Source: Geomicrobium sp. JCM 19038 (GTDB lineage: Bacteria > Bacillota > Bacilli > Bacillales > Marinococcaceae). From it: a DNA stretch of 64,000 nucleotides. Made by a program: the position numbers and the translations under genes. How positions within the stretch are numbered: the first letter of the stretch is position 1; every line of letters starts with the position of its first letter. Shown here one piece after another: positions 1-9,709 of this stretch. The stretch lies in assembly GCF_000698125.1 (NCBI RefSeq), contig NZ_BAXA01000003.1, forward strand, positions 124,001 to 188,000, in the 5' to 3' direction. The notes under the pieces were generated by a model. The model saw only the letters and a list, made by a program, of their open reading frames with translations, ran no database searches and had not been told where the DNA came from.

Positions 1-1
1 C

Positions 2-193
2 GCGACCATTTACGGTCAAAACAGTAGCATTGACACGTTGGAGCGTGACATTGCAGCTCAACAAGAGCGTAATGCTGGATTGGATTTACAAGTCGCGGAA
101 TTAAGTGACCCTGAGCGAATTCTACACTTAGCACAGGAGCATGGTATGGAGTTAAATGAAGCCAATGTGCAGGTTGTAACAGGTAACGAATAG
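2..193 (+). CDS. ftsL: FtsL, cell division protein (C-terminal part)
   Basis: The open frame enters from the left edge and stops with TAG at 191-193, giving the last 63 residues. The text is a heptad-rich segment (IDTLERDIAAQQ...) followed by a conserved tail in which SDPERILHLAQEHGM is readable, typical of the extracellular coiled coil and C-terminus of FtsL. FtsL is a bitopic membrane protein that pairs with DivIC and DivIB in the divisome. It lies 26 bases upstream of pbpB, the order seen in B. subtilis (mraW-ftsL-pbpB-spoVD). The transmembrane segment and start lie outside the window. Confidence 0.85.
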   Translation, partial: ATIYGQNSSIDTLERDIAAQQERNAGLDLQVAELSDPERILHLAQEHGMELNEANVQVVTGNE

Positions 194-219
194 TACGCAT
201 TGAGCAAGGTGGTGGTGTT

Positions 220-2457
220 GTGAAACGTACAACGATCGTATACCGAGCGTTAACCGTGTTCGCCGTTGCTGCGCTTTTTTTGGCAGTAATTGGCGGACGT
301 TTTTTATATGTACAAGTAGCAAAAGGGACGAGCGAGCACGACTATATGGCGTATGCAGAAAGTCAGTGGACGAGTGAGCAACCGTTACATGGTGAAAGGG
401 GAACGATTTACACGAGTAACGGAAGTGCCGTTGCAGAAGAAGTGTCTTCTTATTCAGTCCAAGCCATTCTTAAAGATGATTATGGCTATGAAGCTGTCGA
501 AGACATTGATCACACTGCTGAGCAGTTAGCGCCTTATATTGGTCTTGAAACGAACGAATTAAGAGATATGTTGCAAAGAGGTGTCGATGCAGATCGTTTC
601 CAAGTTGAACTAGGAAGCGGGTCTCGTCAATTAACGTATGAAGAAAAAGAGAACATTGAGGACTTAGAACTTGCGGGTATTGAATTCAAAACGGAGCCAA
701 GACGATATTATCCGAACCAAGACTTTGCTTCTCATGTCGTTGGATACTTTGATCGAAGCGAGGATGAACCAGCCATGGGGTTGGAATCTTCGTTAGATGA
801 GTATCTCCTTGGAAGTGGAGGCTCGTATAGTTATTTACGTGCACGAAACGGTGTGCCATTGCCTGGTGAGGCGCGCGAGATGGAAGAAGCGTATCACGGA
901 CAAGACGTCTACTTGACGTTGCATTCGCACATTCAACTTGCCGTTGAACAAGCACTAACGGTTGCTGAAACGCTTTACGATCCTGAGCGCATGATGGCAA
1001 TCGTTGCGGATCCGAAAACAGGTGAAGTACTCGCGATGAGTAATCGTCCGTCGTTTAATCCAAATTATTATCAATCGATCTCGAACCATATGAACTTTAC
1101 CGTGTCTGACCATTTCGAACCAGGCTCGACGATGAAGATGTTTACGATGGCTGCAGCGATTGAAGAAGGCGTATACGATGACGAAGAATATTTTCAATCG
1201 GGAACGTATAGCACTGGATATAGTGATACCCCGCACATTCGTGACCACAATCAAGGACGAGGTTGGGGAGACATTCCCTATAAAGAAGCGATGCCGAGGT
1301 CGGCAAACACTGCTTTTGCAAGAATTGTTAATGACAAGCTCGGTGCAGACCGATTCTATGAATATATGGAACGCTTCGGATTTGGAAGACCGACTGGAAT
1401 TGGTTTGCCGATGGAGGCTTCAGGCTTAATGTCTGAAAATGACTTAGGGGCCATCTATTCAGGATTTGGACAAGCATCGGCCGTTACACCGATTCAACAG
1501 GTTCAAGCGGCAACGGCAATCGCCAACGGTGGCGATATGGTTCAGCCATATTTAATCGACAAAATCGTTAACCCGAACACAGGAGACGTCACGTATGAAC
1601 ATGAACCTGAGCTTTCAGGTCAGCCGATCTCTGAAGAAACAGCAAACCAAGTGAAAAGTCAATTACGCGATGTTGTGTACAGTGATATTGGTACGGGTCA
1701 ACCGTATCAAGTAGAAGGAATTGAAGTTGCAGGGAAGACGGGTACGGCACAAATTCCGAGTGAAGGTGGATATTTGAACGGTCATAATCAGAACATCTTT
1801 TCCTTTTTAGGGATGGCCCCGTATGACGATCCTGAACTTATCGTTTACGTTGCTGTAGATCGACCGAATATGCCTGATGGTAGAAGTGGTAACGGAGCTG
1901 TCGCTGAGATTTTTAATACGGTGTTAAAACAGAGTATCCAATACTTGAATTTAACGTCATATGATCTTGATGCTGATGAGTATCAACCAGAAGGTATTGA
2001 AGTGACCGATGTGACAGGATCAAGAATTAATCGTGCTGTGGAAGAGTTGCAAGAGCATAACCTTGACGCAGTTGTAATAGGTGATGGCAACCGGGTTGAA
2101 AAACAATACCCTGACGCCCACGAGAAAGTTTTAGCAGGTGAAAAGATCTTTCTTCATACCGGTGGCGAAAGTATCATGCCTGACTTTACAGGATGGTCGC
2201 AACGAGATGTGATGAAGTTTGGTGTCGTTGCAGACCTTAACATTCATGTTGAAGGCAACGGTTTTGCAATGAATCAATCATTAGAACCTGGGGCGTCATT
2301 ATCAGGAGTAGAAACGATTGACGTTGCATTTACAACAGACCGAAGTGCTTTAGACGATGAAGAAGAATCGTCGCCAGATGAAGCGGAAGAGTCATCTGAA
2401 GAGTCACCAACAGAAGAAGTAGAAGAATCACAAGAAGAAGAGGAACCAGTAGAATAA
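220..2457 (+). CDS. pbpB: Penicillin-binding protein 2B, septal transpeptidase
   Basis: A class B PBP of 745 residues that cross-links peptidoglycan at the division septum. A GTG start follows AAGGTGGTG. One N-terminal membrane segment lies at about residues 9-28, then the PBP dimerisation domain (about 55-220) and the transpeptidase domain. The catalytic motifs are all present: S303-T-M-K306, S361-A-N363 and K506-T-G508. Two PASTA-like repeats follow (about 590-650 and 653-710). The protein ends in a very acidic tail of about 34 residues rich in Glu and Ser. Its place between ftsL and spoVD, and the septal-type architecture, support PBP2B. The gene is intact. Confidence 0.95.
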   Translation: MKRTTIVYRALTVFAVAALFLAVIGGRFLYVQVAKGTSEHDYMAYAESQWTSEQPLHGERGTIYTSNGSAVAEEVSSYSVQAILKDDYGYEAVEDIDHTAEQLAPYIGLETNELRDMLQRGVDADRFQVELGSGSRQLTYEEKENIEDLELAGIEFKTEPRRYYPNQDFASHVVGYFDRSEDEPAMGLESSLDEYLLGSGGSYSYLRARNGVPLPGEAREMEEAYHGQDVYLTLHSHIQLAVEQALTVAETLYDPERMMAIVADPKTGEVLAMSNRPSFNPNYYQSISNHMNFTVSDHFEPGSTMKMFTMAAAIEEGVYDDEEYFQSGTYSTGYSDTPHIRDHNQGRGWGDIPYKEAMPRSANTAFARIVNDKLGADRFYEYMERFGFGRPTGIGLPMEASGLMSENDLGAIYSGFGQASAVTPIQQVQAATAIANGGDMVQPYLIDKIVNPNTGDVTYEHEPELSGQPISEETANQVKSQLRDVVYSDIGTGQPYQVEGIEVAGKTGTAQIPSEGGYLNGHNQNIFSFLGMAPYDDPELIVYVAVDRPNMPDGRSGNGAVAEIFNTVLKQSIQYLNLTSYDLDADEYQPEGIEVTDVTGSRINRAVEELQEHNLDAVVIGDGNRVEKQYPDAHEKVLAGEKIFLHTGGESIMPDFTGWSQRDVMKFGVVADLNIHVEGNGFAMNQSLEPGASLSGVETIDVAFTTDRSALDDEEESSPDEAEESSEESPTEEVEESQEEEEPVE

Positions 2458-2516
2458 TCGTTTGCAGTTCTGATTAGAACCGTACAAGCATATTGTAAAA
2501 GGGACAGACCGTAATC

Positions 2517-2572
2517 GGAGGACTTTTGAAAAGCGTCGAACGTATACGCTACACATTAGCCCTCCTTTTTTT
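2517..2572 (+). terminator. Possible bipartite hairpin with T-run between pbpB and spoVD
   Basis: GGAGG at 2517-2521 can pair with CCTCC at 2561-2565, with an inner AGCGT/ACGCT stem (2532-2536 and 2546-2550), followed directly by seven T. This would partly insulate spoVD from pbpB. A GCATATT element near 2489 resembles a sigma-E -35 box, but no good matching -10 was found. Confidence 0.4.
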
Positions 2573-2599
2573 GAACCTCTCGTTAAAGGTGGCCCTTTT

Positions 2600-4535
2600 A
2601 TGTCAAAAATAACAAAAACGCTCGTACGTAAACGCCTCTTTTTCTTTTTAATCATTGGCCTCGTTTTGGCAATTGTATTAATGGCAAGACTAGGGTATGT
2701 ACAGTTTGGTCTTGGTGGCTGGCTTACAGGAGCTGCTGAAGATTCATGGAGCGTGATTTACCTTTTGAAGCAGAACGAGGAGAGATCTTGGATCGAAATG
2801 GAGAAGTGCTAGCGACGAATGTTAGTGCACCGTCCGTGCTCGTCGTGCCACGGCAAATTGATCATCCTGAAGAAACGGCGGCAATGCTTGCAGATTTACT
2901 AGACGGAGACAAAGAGCGAATTTACCGTCAAGTGACTGAGAAGAGCTCAATCGTAAGAATTAATCCAGATGGTCGAAAGATTGATCAAGAGGTGGCTAGT
3001 GATATTCGTAAAATGCGCCATTCAGGCGTGTATATTGTGGAAGACAATAAGCGTCACTATCCACAAGGAGAACACCTTGCACACGTACTCGGCTTCGCAG
3101 GTATTGATAATCAAGGCTTAGTCGGTTTGGAAAGTTTTTATGATGAGAAATTGGCTGGACAAAGTGGTCACGTATCCTTCTTCTCAGATGCACAAGGTCG
3201 TCGTCTTCCAGACATGGCTGATCAATACCAACCGCCACAAAATGGAATGGACGTAAAGTTAACGATCGACGATCGGGTGCAAACGATTATTGAACGTGAG
3301 CTTGATAATGCAGAAGCAACGTACAACCCAGACGGTGCGCTCGCAATTGCAATGGATCCACAATCTGGAGAAATCCTTGGCATGTCTAGTCGCCCTCACT
3401 TTAACCCAGACGATTATCAATCCGTATCACCAGAGATTTACAATCAGAACCGCCCGATTTGGGCGCAGTATGAACCCGGGTCAACGTTTAAGATCATAAC
3501 GCTTGCAGCTGCACTAGAAGAGAATAAAGTTGACCTAGATAACGATCATTATTACGACAGTGGGTCAATTGAAGTGGCAGGACATCGGCTTCGCTGTTGG
3601 AAAAAAGGTGGGCATGGCAGTCAAACGTTTCTAGAAGTTGTACAAAACTCTTGTAACCCAGGCTTTGTTGTTCTTGGGGAGCGCTTAGGTACAGAGAAGT
3701 TATTTGATTACATTCGAGCTTTTGGTTTCGGTGAAGAGACAGGCATTGATATGGACGGCGAAGGATCTGGCATTCTATTTAAAGAAGAAAACGTCGGTCC
3801 GCTCGAACGTGCGACGACCGCATTCGGTCAAGGGGTTGCCGTTACACCGATTCAACAAGTTGCCGCCGTTGCCGCAGCTGTAAATGGTGGAACGTTATAC
3901 CAACCGTTTATTGCAAAAGATTGGATTAACCCTGATACAGATATGGTGATTGACAGTCAGATGCCAATTGCAAAACGTAACGTCATCTCAGAAGAGACGT
4001 CTAAAGAAGTGCGTCGTGCCCTTGAGAACGTAGTCGCTCAAGGCACAGGTGGAAAAGCATTTGTTGATGGGTACCGAGTAGGTGGGAAAACAGGTACCGC
4101 TCAAAAGGCTTCTGGTGGTCGATACTTGGAAAACAATCATATCGTTTCATTTATCGGATTTGCCCCAGCAGACGATCCACAAATCGTCGTCTACGTTGCT
4201 GTAGACAATCCGAAAAACACGGTTCAGTTCGGTGGCGTTGTTTCGGCACCGATTGCAGGTAAGATTATTGGCGATAGTTTAGAAGCAATCGGTGTGCCTA
4301 AGCGAGAGGATCAAATCGAGAAGAAATTAACGTGGACGGATGTACCGGTTTTAGAAGTTCCTGACCTAACTGGATTGACCTTCGAGACATTCACGATGCA
4401 AGTTATCCGTTAGAACTTGATATTCAAGGAAATGGTGAATTTATCCAACGTCAATCACCAGTAGCAGGCGAACGAGTGGAAGAAGGATCTACAGTCCGGA
4501 TCTTTATGGGGGATGAAGAACAGCCAAGGGACTAA
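2600..4535 (+). CDS. spoVD: SpoVD, sporulation transpeptidase (two frameshifts)
   Basis: A class B PBP that makes spore cortex peptidoglycan together with SpoVE. The reconstructed protein is about 645 residues, matching the B. subtilis length. It has an N-terminal membrane helix (LFFFLIIGLVLAIVLMARL), a dimerisation domain, and transpeptidase motifs STFK, SCN and KTGTAQ. A single C-terminal PASTA domain is completed only by the last segment. The reading frame is broken twice. At 2752 the frame is restored by one extra C (SWS to RDLPFE). At about 4385 it is restored by one extra A, which adds the tail ending EEQPRD. Both look like missing bases rather than decay. The gene lies between pbpB and murE as in B. 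subtilis. Confidence 0.9.
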
Positions 4536-4547
4536 TTTCCTTGGCTG
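4521..4547 (+). terminator. Hairpin overlapping the spoVD stop codon
   Basis: A perfect 9-bp stem CAGCCAAGG (4521-4529) pairs with CCTTGGCTG (4539-4547), and the spoVD stop TAA lies in the loop. No strong T-run follows, so termination may be partial. Confidence 0.55.
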
Positions 4548-4622
4548 ATTGCTTATACATAAGAGTCTTTCGTAAGTTTTTTGCGTGTACTTAGAAATTG
4601 TAACCATATAAGAAGCTATTAA

Positions 4623-4631
4623 TGATATAAT
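4623..4631 (+). promoter_or_regulatory. Extended -10 promoter for murE
   Basis: TGATATAAT is a perfect extended -10 element (TGN-TATAAT), 33 bases before the murE start. There is no convincing -35 at 16-18 bases, which fits extended -10 promoters. It lies in the gap after the spoVD hairpin. Confidence 0.5.
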
Positions 4632-4664
4632 AATTGCTTGTGAGAATGAAAGTGAGTGGTAAAA

Positions 4665-6134
4665 ATGAAATTAAATGATCTAACCGAAGACCTACTCGTC
4701 TTCCAAAAATCAACTTCACATAACCCTACAATTACATCTGTAGAAATGGACTCTAGAAAAATTCAATCAGGGTCGCTCTTCGTTGCACTTCGAGGCTTTA
4801 CAGTGGACGGTCATCAGTTCGCCGAACAAGCCGAGCAAAAAGGTGCAAGTGCGATTATCGCTGAAGAGGTACTTAACGTTTCGATTCCAGTTATTGTCGT
4901 GAAAGATTCGTATCGTGCCTTGGCACAAATCGCGGCGAAGTTTTATGATGATCCGACAAAACAATTAAATGTGATCGGAGTAACAGGAACGAACGGAAAG
5001 ACAACAACAACACACTTAATTGAAAACATCTTTAACGAAGCAAAACGCTCATTAGGTTTAATCGGGACATTGTATACAAAGTATGCAAACGAGACATTTG
5101 AATCAAAGAACACAACGCCAGAATCATTGCTATTACAAAAAACCTTCCGTGACATGGCTGATGCAGACGTCACAGATGTGGCAATGGAAGTGAGTTCACA
5201 AGCGCTCGCACTCGGTCGTGTTCGTGGGACGGACTTTAACGTAGCTGTCTTTACGAACCTGACTGCTGACCACTTAGACTATCATGAAACCATTGACAAT
5301 TATAAGCACGCAAAGAGTTTATTATTCTCTCAACTCGGGAACCGATACGCGGATGAGTTAAAAGCTGCCGTTTTAAACATCGATGACCCAGTGAGTGCAG
5401 AACTCATGCAAGCAACAGCAGCCCCAGTCATTACGTATGGACTAAGTGATAAAGCGGATGTTTGTGGGAAGAACCTACGTCAAACACCATCTGGTACATT
5501 TTTTACGTTAGAAATTGGTGATCAATCGATCGACCTCGATCTTAAAATGGTCGGAAGGTTTAACGTCTATAATGCGTTAGCGGCAGCAAGTGCAGCGTAC
5601 GTTTCAGGGATTTCCCTAGAGACGATTAAATCAAGCTTAGAAGCAAGTAAGCCAATTCCAGGTCGATTTGAAACGGTGAACCTAGGCCAAGATTATGCCG
5701 TCATTGTTGATTATGCTCATACTGCAGACAGCCTTGACAACATTATGCAAACCGTTAAGGACCTTGCAACGAAAAATGTCTACGTCGTTGTTGGTTGTGG
5801 TGGCGATCGTGATCGTACGAAACGTCCAGAAATGGCTAGAATTGCTGAGAGCTTTGCAGATCTCGCGATTTTCACGAGTGACAACCCGAGATCTGAAGAT
5901 CCAGAACATATTTTGCGTGACATGGTTGCAGGTGTACAAACAAATCGTTATGAAGTGATCGTAAACCGAACGGAAGCGATTGATTATGCGATTTCTAAAG
6001 CAACGAAAGATGACGTGATTGTCATTGCTGGTAAAGGTCACGAAACGTATCAAGAAGTAAACGGCGTATTTCATGATTTTGACGATCGTGAAGTTGCGAA
6101 AGAAGCGATTATGAAACGGTTAAGCCAAGCGTAA
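4665..6134 (+). CDS. murE: MurE, UDP-MurNAc-tripeptide synthetase
   Basis: Adds the third stem-peptide residue to UDP-MurNAc-L-Ala-D-Glu in the cytoplasm using ATP. The protein is 489 residues from ATG 4665; an upstream in-frame GTG at 4656 lies within the likely ribosome site and is less likely. The Mur ligase P-loop GTNGKTTTTH is at about residue 110. The motif D406-N-P-R409 is the established signature for meso-diaminopimelate rather than lysine specificity. Rossmann and C-terminal Mur ligase domains are complete. It is followed 25 bases later by mraY, so they are probably co-transcribed. Confidence 0.95.
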   Translation: MKLNDLTEDLLVFQKSTSHNPTITSVEMDSRKIQSGSLFVALRGFTVDGHQFAEQAEQKGASAIIAEEVLNVSIPVIVVKDSYRALAQIAAKFYDDPTKQLNVIGVTGTNGKTTTTHLIENIFNEAKRSLGLIGTLYTKYANETFESKNTTPESLLLQKTFRDMADADVTDVAMEVSSQALALGRVRGTDFNVAVFTNLTADHLDYHETIDNYKHAKSLLFSQLGNRYADELKAAVLNIDDPVSAELMQATAAPVITYGLSDKADVCGKNLRQTPSGTFFTLEIGDQSIDLDLKMVGRFNVYNALAAASAAYVSGISLETIKSSLEASKPIPGRFETVNLGQDYAVIVDYAHTADSLDNIMQTVKDLATKNVYVVVGCGGDRDRTKRPEMARIAESFADLAIFTSDNPRSEDPEHILRDMVAGVQTNRYEVIVNRTEAIDYAISKATKDDVIVIAGKGHETYQEVNGVFHDFDDREVAKEAIMKRLSQA

Positions 6135-6159
6135 ACAATGGTGAAAGGAGAGAGCTTAC

Positions 6160-7142
6160 ATGTTTGAACCCGTTATACTCATCGCGATTGCAACTGCATT
6201 TGTTTTATGCGTTGCTCTTTCCCCATTGTTTATTCCAATGCTTCACCGCATGAAGTTTGGGCAAAGCATTCGCGACGAAGGACCAAAAAGTCATCAAAAG
6301 AAAAGTGGTACGCCAACGATGGGAGGCATCGTTGTACTCATTAGTATCGTTTTGACGGTGTTTATCGTCATTGCGTTTGTACCTCAACTAGAGCTCGATT
6401 ACCGCATATGGTTATTGTTACTCGTAACCGTAGCCTTTGGTCTCGTCGGATTTCTTGATGACTTTATTAAAGTTGTCATGAAACGAAACCTCGGTTTAAA
6501 TTCAAAACAAAAACTTCTAGCACAACTTGTCGTTGCTGCGATCTTCTATTTCGTACTTCGTCAATATGAATTTTCTACGAGTGTGCACATTCCAGCTACT
6601 TCACTATCAATTGATATCGGTTGGTTGTACTTGCTGCTCGTTGCAGTGATGCTCGTCGCGCTTCCAATGCTGTGAATTTAACGGACGGCCTAGATGGACT
6701 ACTTGCAGGTACATCTGCAATTGCATTTGGTGCGTTCACCGTGCTCGCATGGGCTGCCGGATTTACAGAAGTTGCGATCTTCTCAGCGGCTGTTGTTGGT
6801 GCAGTTCTCGGATTTCTCGTCTTTAATGCGCATCCAGCTAAAGTATTTATGGGTGACACAGGGTCGCTCGCATTAGGTGGTGCGATTGCGGCGATTGCAA
6901 TTTTGATTGAGATGGAAATTCTTCTCGTCTTAATTGGTGCTGTGTTCGTCATTGAGACGCTTTCTGTCATCATTCAAGTAACGTCTTATAAGCTAACGAA
7001 GAAGCGAGTATTTAAGATGAGTCCACTCCATCATCATTACGAGCTTGTCGGTTGGTCTGAATGGAAAGTGGTTATCGTCTTTTGGATCGCTGGATTAATC
7101 TTTGCGGTTCTTGGCGTATACATTGGGGTGTTAGATTTATGA
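6160..7142 (+). CDS. mraY: MraY, phospho-MurNAc-pentapeptide translocase (one frameshift)
   Basis: A polytopic membrane enzyme that transfers phospho-MurNAc-pentapeptide to undecaprenyl phosphate, forming lipid I. ATG 6160 follows AAAGGAGAG. Family signatures are visible in both halves: [13 protein letters not shown] and FLDDFIKV in the first, [24 protein letters not shown] and SPLHHHYE in the second. Inserting one G at 6658 changes the terminating run into [12 protein letters not shown] and restores one frame of about 327 residues, the normal size. The gene is single-copy and essential in bacilli, so the break is most likely a sequencing error. Its stop overlaps the murD start. Confidence 0.93.
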
Positions 7143-8494
7143 TGATGGATCAATTGCAAGATAAATACGTTTTAATTTTAGGGCTTGCTAGAAGCGGAGA
7201 AGCGGCTGCGCGCCTTCTTATAAAGCATGGTGCAAACGTTGTCGTTAATGAATACAAGCCAAAAGAAGAGTTAAACAACGTTGAAGCATTAGAAGCCCTC
7301 GGGGTTACGTTCGTAACCGGAGGGCATCCCCCGTACCTTCTTGAACAAAATCCAGCTTTTATCGTAAAAAATCCGGGCATTCGTTATGATAATCCAATCG
7401 TTCTTGGAGCTATTCAACAAAACATTCCAGTTGTAACTGAAGTAGAGCTCGCGGGTGAGATTCTTAACGGAACACTCATTGCGATTACAGGTTCGAATGG
7501 TAAAACGACAACGACAAAGTTAATCGAAGAAATGATAGCTGCAGATGATAAACGAGCGTTTTTAGCAGGAAACATCGGTTTGCCAGCTTGTGAAGTGGCA
7601 GAGAAGGTTCAAGAAGACGACTATATGGTCACAGAAGTGTCTAGTTTCCAGTTAAAAGGAACGATTAACTTTAAGCCAGAGGTTGCTGTCTTGTTAAACA
7701 TCTTTGACGCTCATTTGGATTATCATGGTACAAAAGACGATTATGTCGATTCAAAAGCGAACGTAACCGCTTTTCAAGTTGCTACTGACGTGCTCGTCTA
7801 CAATGAAGATGATCCAACGGTAAAGGAAATTGCAAGCCGTTCAAAAGCAAAACCGCTACCATTTTCACTCCAGTCCACGTTATCATACGGTGTGAGTTTA
7901 GATGAAAATAAGAAAGTCATTCAAGTTGATGGTGAGCCGATCATTGCCATTGACAAGATCGTGCTCCCAGGTATGCACAATTTGGAGAACATCCTCGCAG
8001 CGATCGCGGTCGCTACGACATGCAACATTAACAAAGAAGCGATTGCTCACGTGTTAATGTCATTTAGTGGTGTTGAACATCGATTGCAATTCGTTAAAGA
8101 ATTGAATGGACGAAGAGTCTATAACGATAGTAAAGCGACGAACATATTAGCGACTGACAAAGCGCTACGCGCCTTTAACGAGCCAATTGTACTCATTGCA
8201 GGCGGATTGGATCGTGGCAATGAGTTTGATGAACTCGTTTCCAGTTTAACGAGTGTGAAAGCACTTATAACGTATGGTGAGACGAAAGAGAAGTTAAAGC
8301 GTGCTGGTCAAAAGGCAGGTGTTCAGTCGATTGGTTTACATGAAACGATTGAAGAAGCGGTTGAACAAGCGTATGAAGCCTCTGACGAAGGTGACGTTAT
8401 TTTATTGTCTCCAGCTTGTGCGAGTTGGGATCAGTTTAAAACCTTTGAAGAGCGTGGAGAAGCATTTTTGAAAGCTGTTGAAGCAATTCAGTAA
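7139..8494 (+). CDS. murD: MurD, UDP-MurNAc-L-alanine:D-glutamate ligase
   Basis: Adds D-glutamate to UDP-MurNAc-L-Ala with ATP hydrolysis. The start is the first of three consecutive ATG codons (7139, 7142, 7145). GGGGTG ends at 7130 with suitable spacing to 7139, which also gives an ATGA overlap with mraY. The protein is 451 residues with an N-terminal Rossmann domain ([16 protein letters not shown]), the central ATPase P-loop [13 protein letters not shown] and a C-terminal ligase domain with VYNDSKATN and [11 protein letters not shown], which are typical of MurD. The gene is intact. Confidence 0.95.
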   Translation: MMMDQLQDKYVLILGLARSGEAAARLLIKHGANVVVNEYKPKEELNNVEALEALGVTFVTGGHPPYLLEQNPAFIVKNPGIRYDNPIVLGAIQQNIPVVTEVELAGEILNGTLIAITGSNGKTTTTKLIEEMIAADDKRAFLAGNIGLPACEVAEKVQEDDYMVTEVSSFQLKGTINFKPEVAVLLNIFDAHLDYHGTKDDYVDSKANVTAFQVATDVLVYNEDDPTVKEIASRSKAKPLPFSLQSTLSYGVSLDENKKVIQVDGEPIIAIDKIVLPGMHNLENILAAIAVATTCNINKEAIAHVLMSFSGVEHRLQFVKELNGRRVYNDSKATNILATDKALRAFNEPIVLIAGGLDRGNEFDELVSSLTSVKALITYGETKEKLKRAGQKAGVQSIGLHETIEEAVEQAYEASDEGDVILLSPACASWDQFKTFEERGEAFLKAVEAIQ

Positions 8495-8586
8495 AGGGTG
8501 GACATGTTACGGCAACACGCGTCATAAGCTGTAGTAGGACTGTTCAAATAAGAACAGCATAATCAGCGTTGTGACGGGGTGAAACT

Positions 8587-9687
8587 GTGAAAAATACAAA
8601 ACAACCGGTCGATGGTTTATTATTATTTGCCATTGGTGCATTGCTAATTATCGGGGTTATTATGGTGTACAGTGCGAGTGCCGCTTGGGGGGAATATCGT
8701 TTTAACGATCCGTTCTATTTCTCCAAGCGACAAGCGCTCTTTGCATTTGTCGGTGTCATTGGCCTCGTCATTATGATGCACTTTGACTATTGGAAGATGA
8801 GAAGGTATGTCGTACCGGCACTTTTTGTCTGCTTTGGTTTACTTATTCTCGTGCTCATTCCTGCGTCGGCTTAATTCGTGGTGGTGCTCAGAGTTGGATT
8901 GGTGTAGGTGCTTTCTCCATTCAACCGTCAGAGTTTATGAAACTTGCGATGATTGGGTTTTTGGCACATTGGCTTTCCAACAACAATCAACTGCTGTCGT
9001 CCTTTAAAAAAGGGCTTTTGCCACTGCTTGCAACGATCTTCGTAGCGTTTGGCATGATTATGTTGCAACCTGATTTAGGTACTGGAGCAGTCATGGTGGC
9101 AACATCATTTATCATTTTATTCGTTGCGGGAGCAGGATTAAGCACTTTGCTGTCCTCGGTGGGATTGGCGTATTAGGATTTGTAGGGTTGATAGCATCTG
9201 CACCTTACCGTATTGACCGAATCACATCGTTTTTAGATCCGTGGAGTGATCCACTCGGAACAGGGTTTCAAATTATTCAATCACTTTATGCGATTGGACC
9301 AGGCGGATTGTTTGGAATGGGTTTTGGTGAAAGTAGACAAAAGTATTTTTACTTACCCGAGCCTCAAACGGATTTTATATTTGCCGTGATTGCAGAAGAA
9401 GGTGGCTTTATTGCAGGAGCATGGTAATCTTCTTGTTTACAGTCATCTTATGGAGAGGGATTCGAGCTGCTTTGCTTGCTCCTGATTCATTCGGCACATA
9501 TCTTGCGGTCGGAATTGTTGGTATGCTTTTCGTACAAGTAGCGATCAACATTGGCGTTGTTATTGGCTTAATTCCAGTAACAGGGATTACGCTGCCACTC
9601 TTAAGTTATGGTGGCTCGTCGCTTACGCTCATGCTTGTTGCTTTAGGTATTCTATTAAACATTAGCGCTCACGCAAGAAGCGTTTAA
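8587..9687 (+). CDS. spoVE: SpoVE, sporulation SEDS glycosyltransferase (three frameshifts)
   Basis: A SEDS-family (FtsW/RodA/SpoVE) polytopic membrane protein that polymerises lipid II for the spore cortex, with SpoVD as partner. The reconstructed length is about 367 residues, matching SpoVE. Family motifs include MVYSASAAW near the start, RGGAQSWIG, QPSEFMKLA, LQPDLGTG, and the terminal PVTGITLPLLSYGGSSL. Three breaks are each repaired by one base: G at 8863, T at 9146-9148 and C at 9420. Its place between murD and murG argues for SpoVE rather than FtsW. The start is GTG after GGGGTGAA. Confidence 0.9.
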
Positions 9688-9709
9688 TATTTTGAAATTA
9701 GGTGGGAAA

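Noticed and set aside
686-1000. Open frame on the minus strand inside pbpB
   Set aside because: Shadow of a conserved gene; no ribosome site, no recognisable domain, His/Arg-rich composition typical of antisense frames.
2489-2515. Sigma-E promoter for spoVD
   Set aside because: GCATATT is a perfect -35 match, but no acceptable -10 (CATACAMT) lies 13-15 bases downstream.
5682-6074. 130-codon minus-strand frame inside murE
   Set aside because: Antisense to a fully conserved murE; low-complexity Phe/Arg/Cys composition and no ribosome site.
6160-7142. True pseudogenes (mraY, ftsA, ileS and others)
   Set aside because: Sequence stays fully conserved after the breaks and the genes are essential; sequencing error explains the pattern better.
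8540-8557. Inverted repeat CTGTTC/GAACAG before spoVE as a regulatory site
   Set aside because: Only a 6-bp stem with a 6-base loop, no T-run and no known operator; expected by chance.
8863-9420. Programmed ribosomal frameshifting in spoVE
   Set aside because: No slippery heptamer with a downstream pseudoknot at any of the three breaks, and the same kind of break occurs in 13 other unrelated genes.
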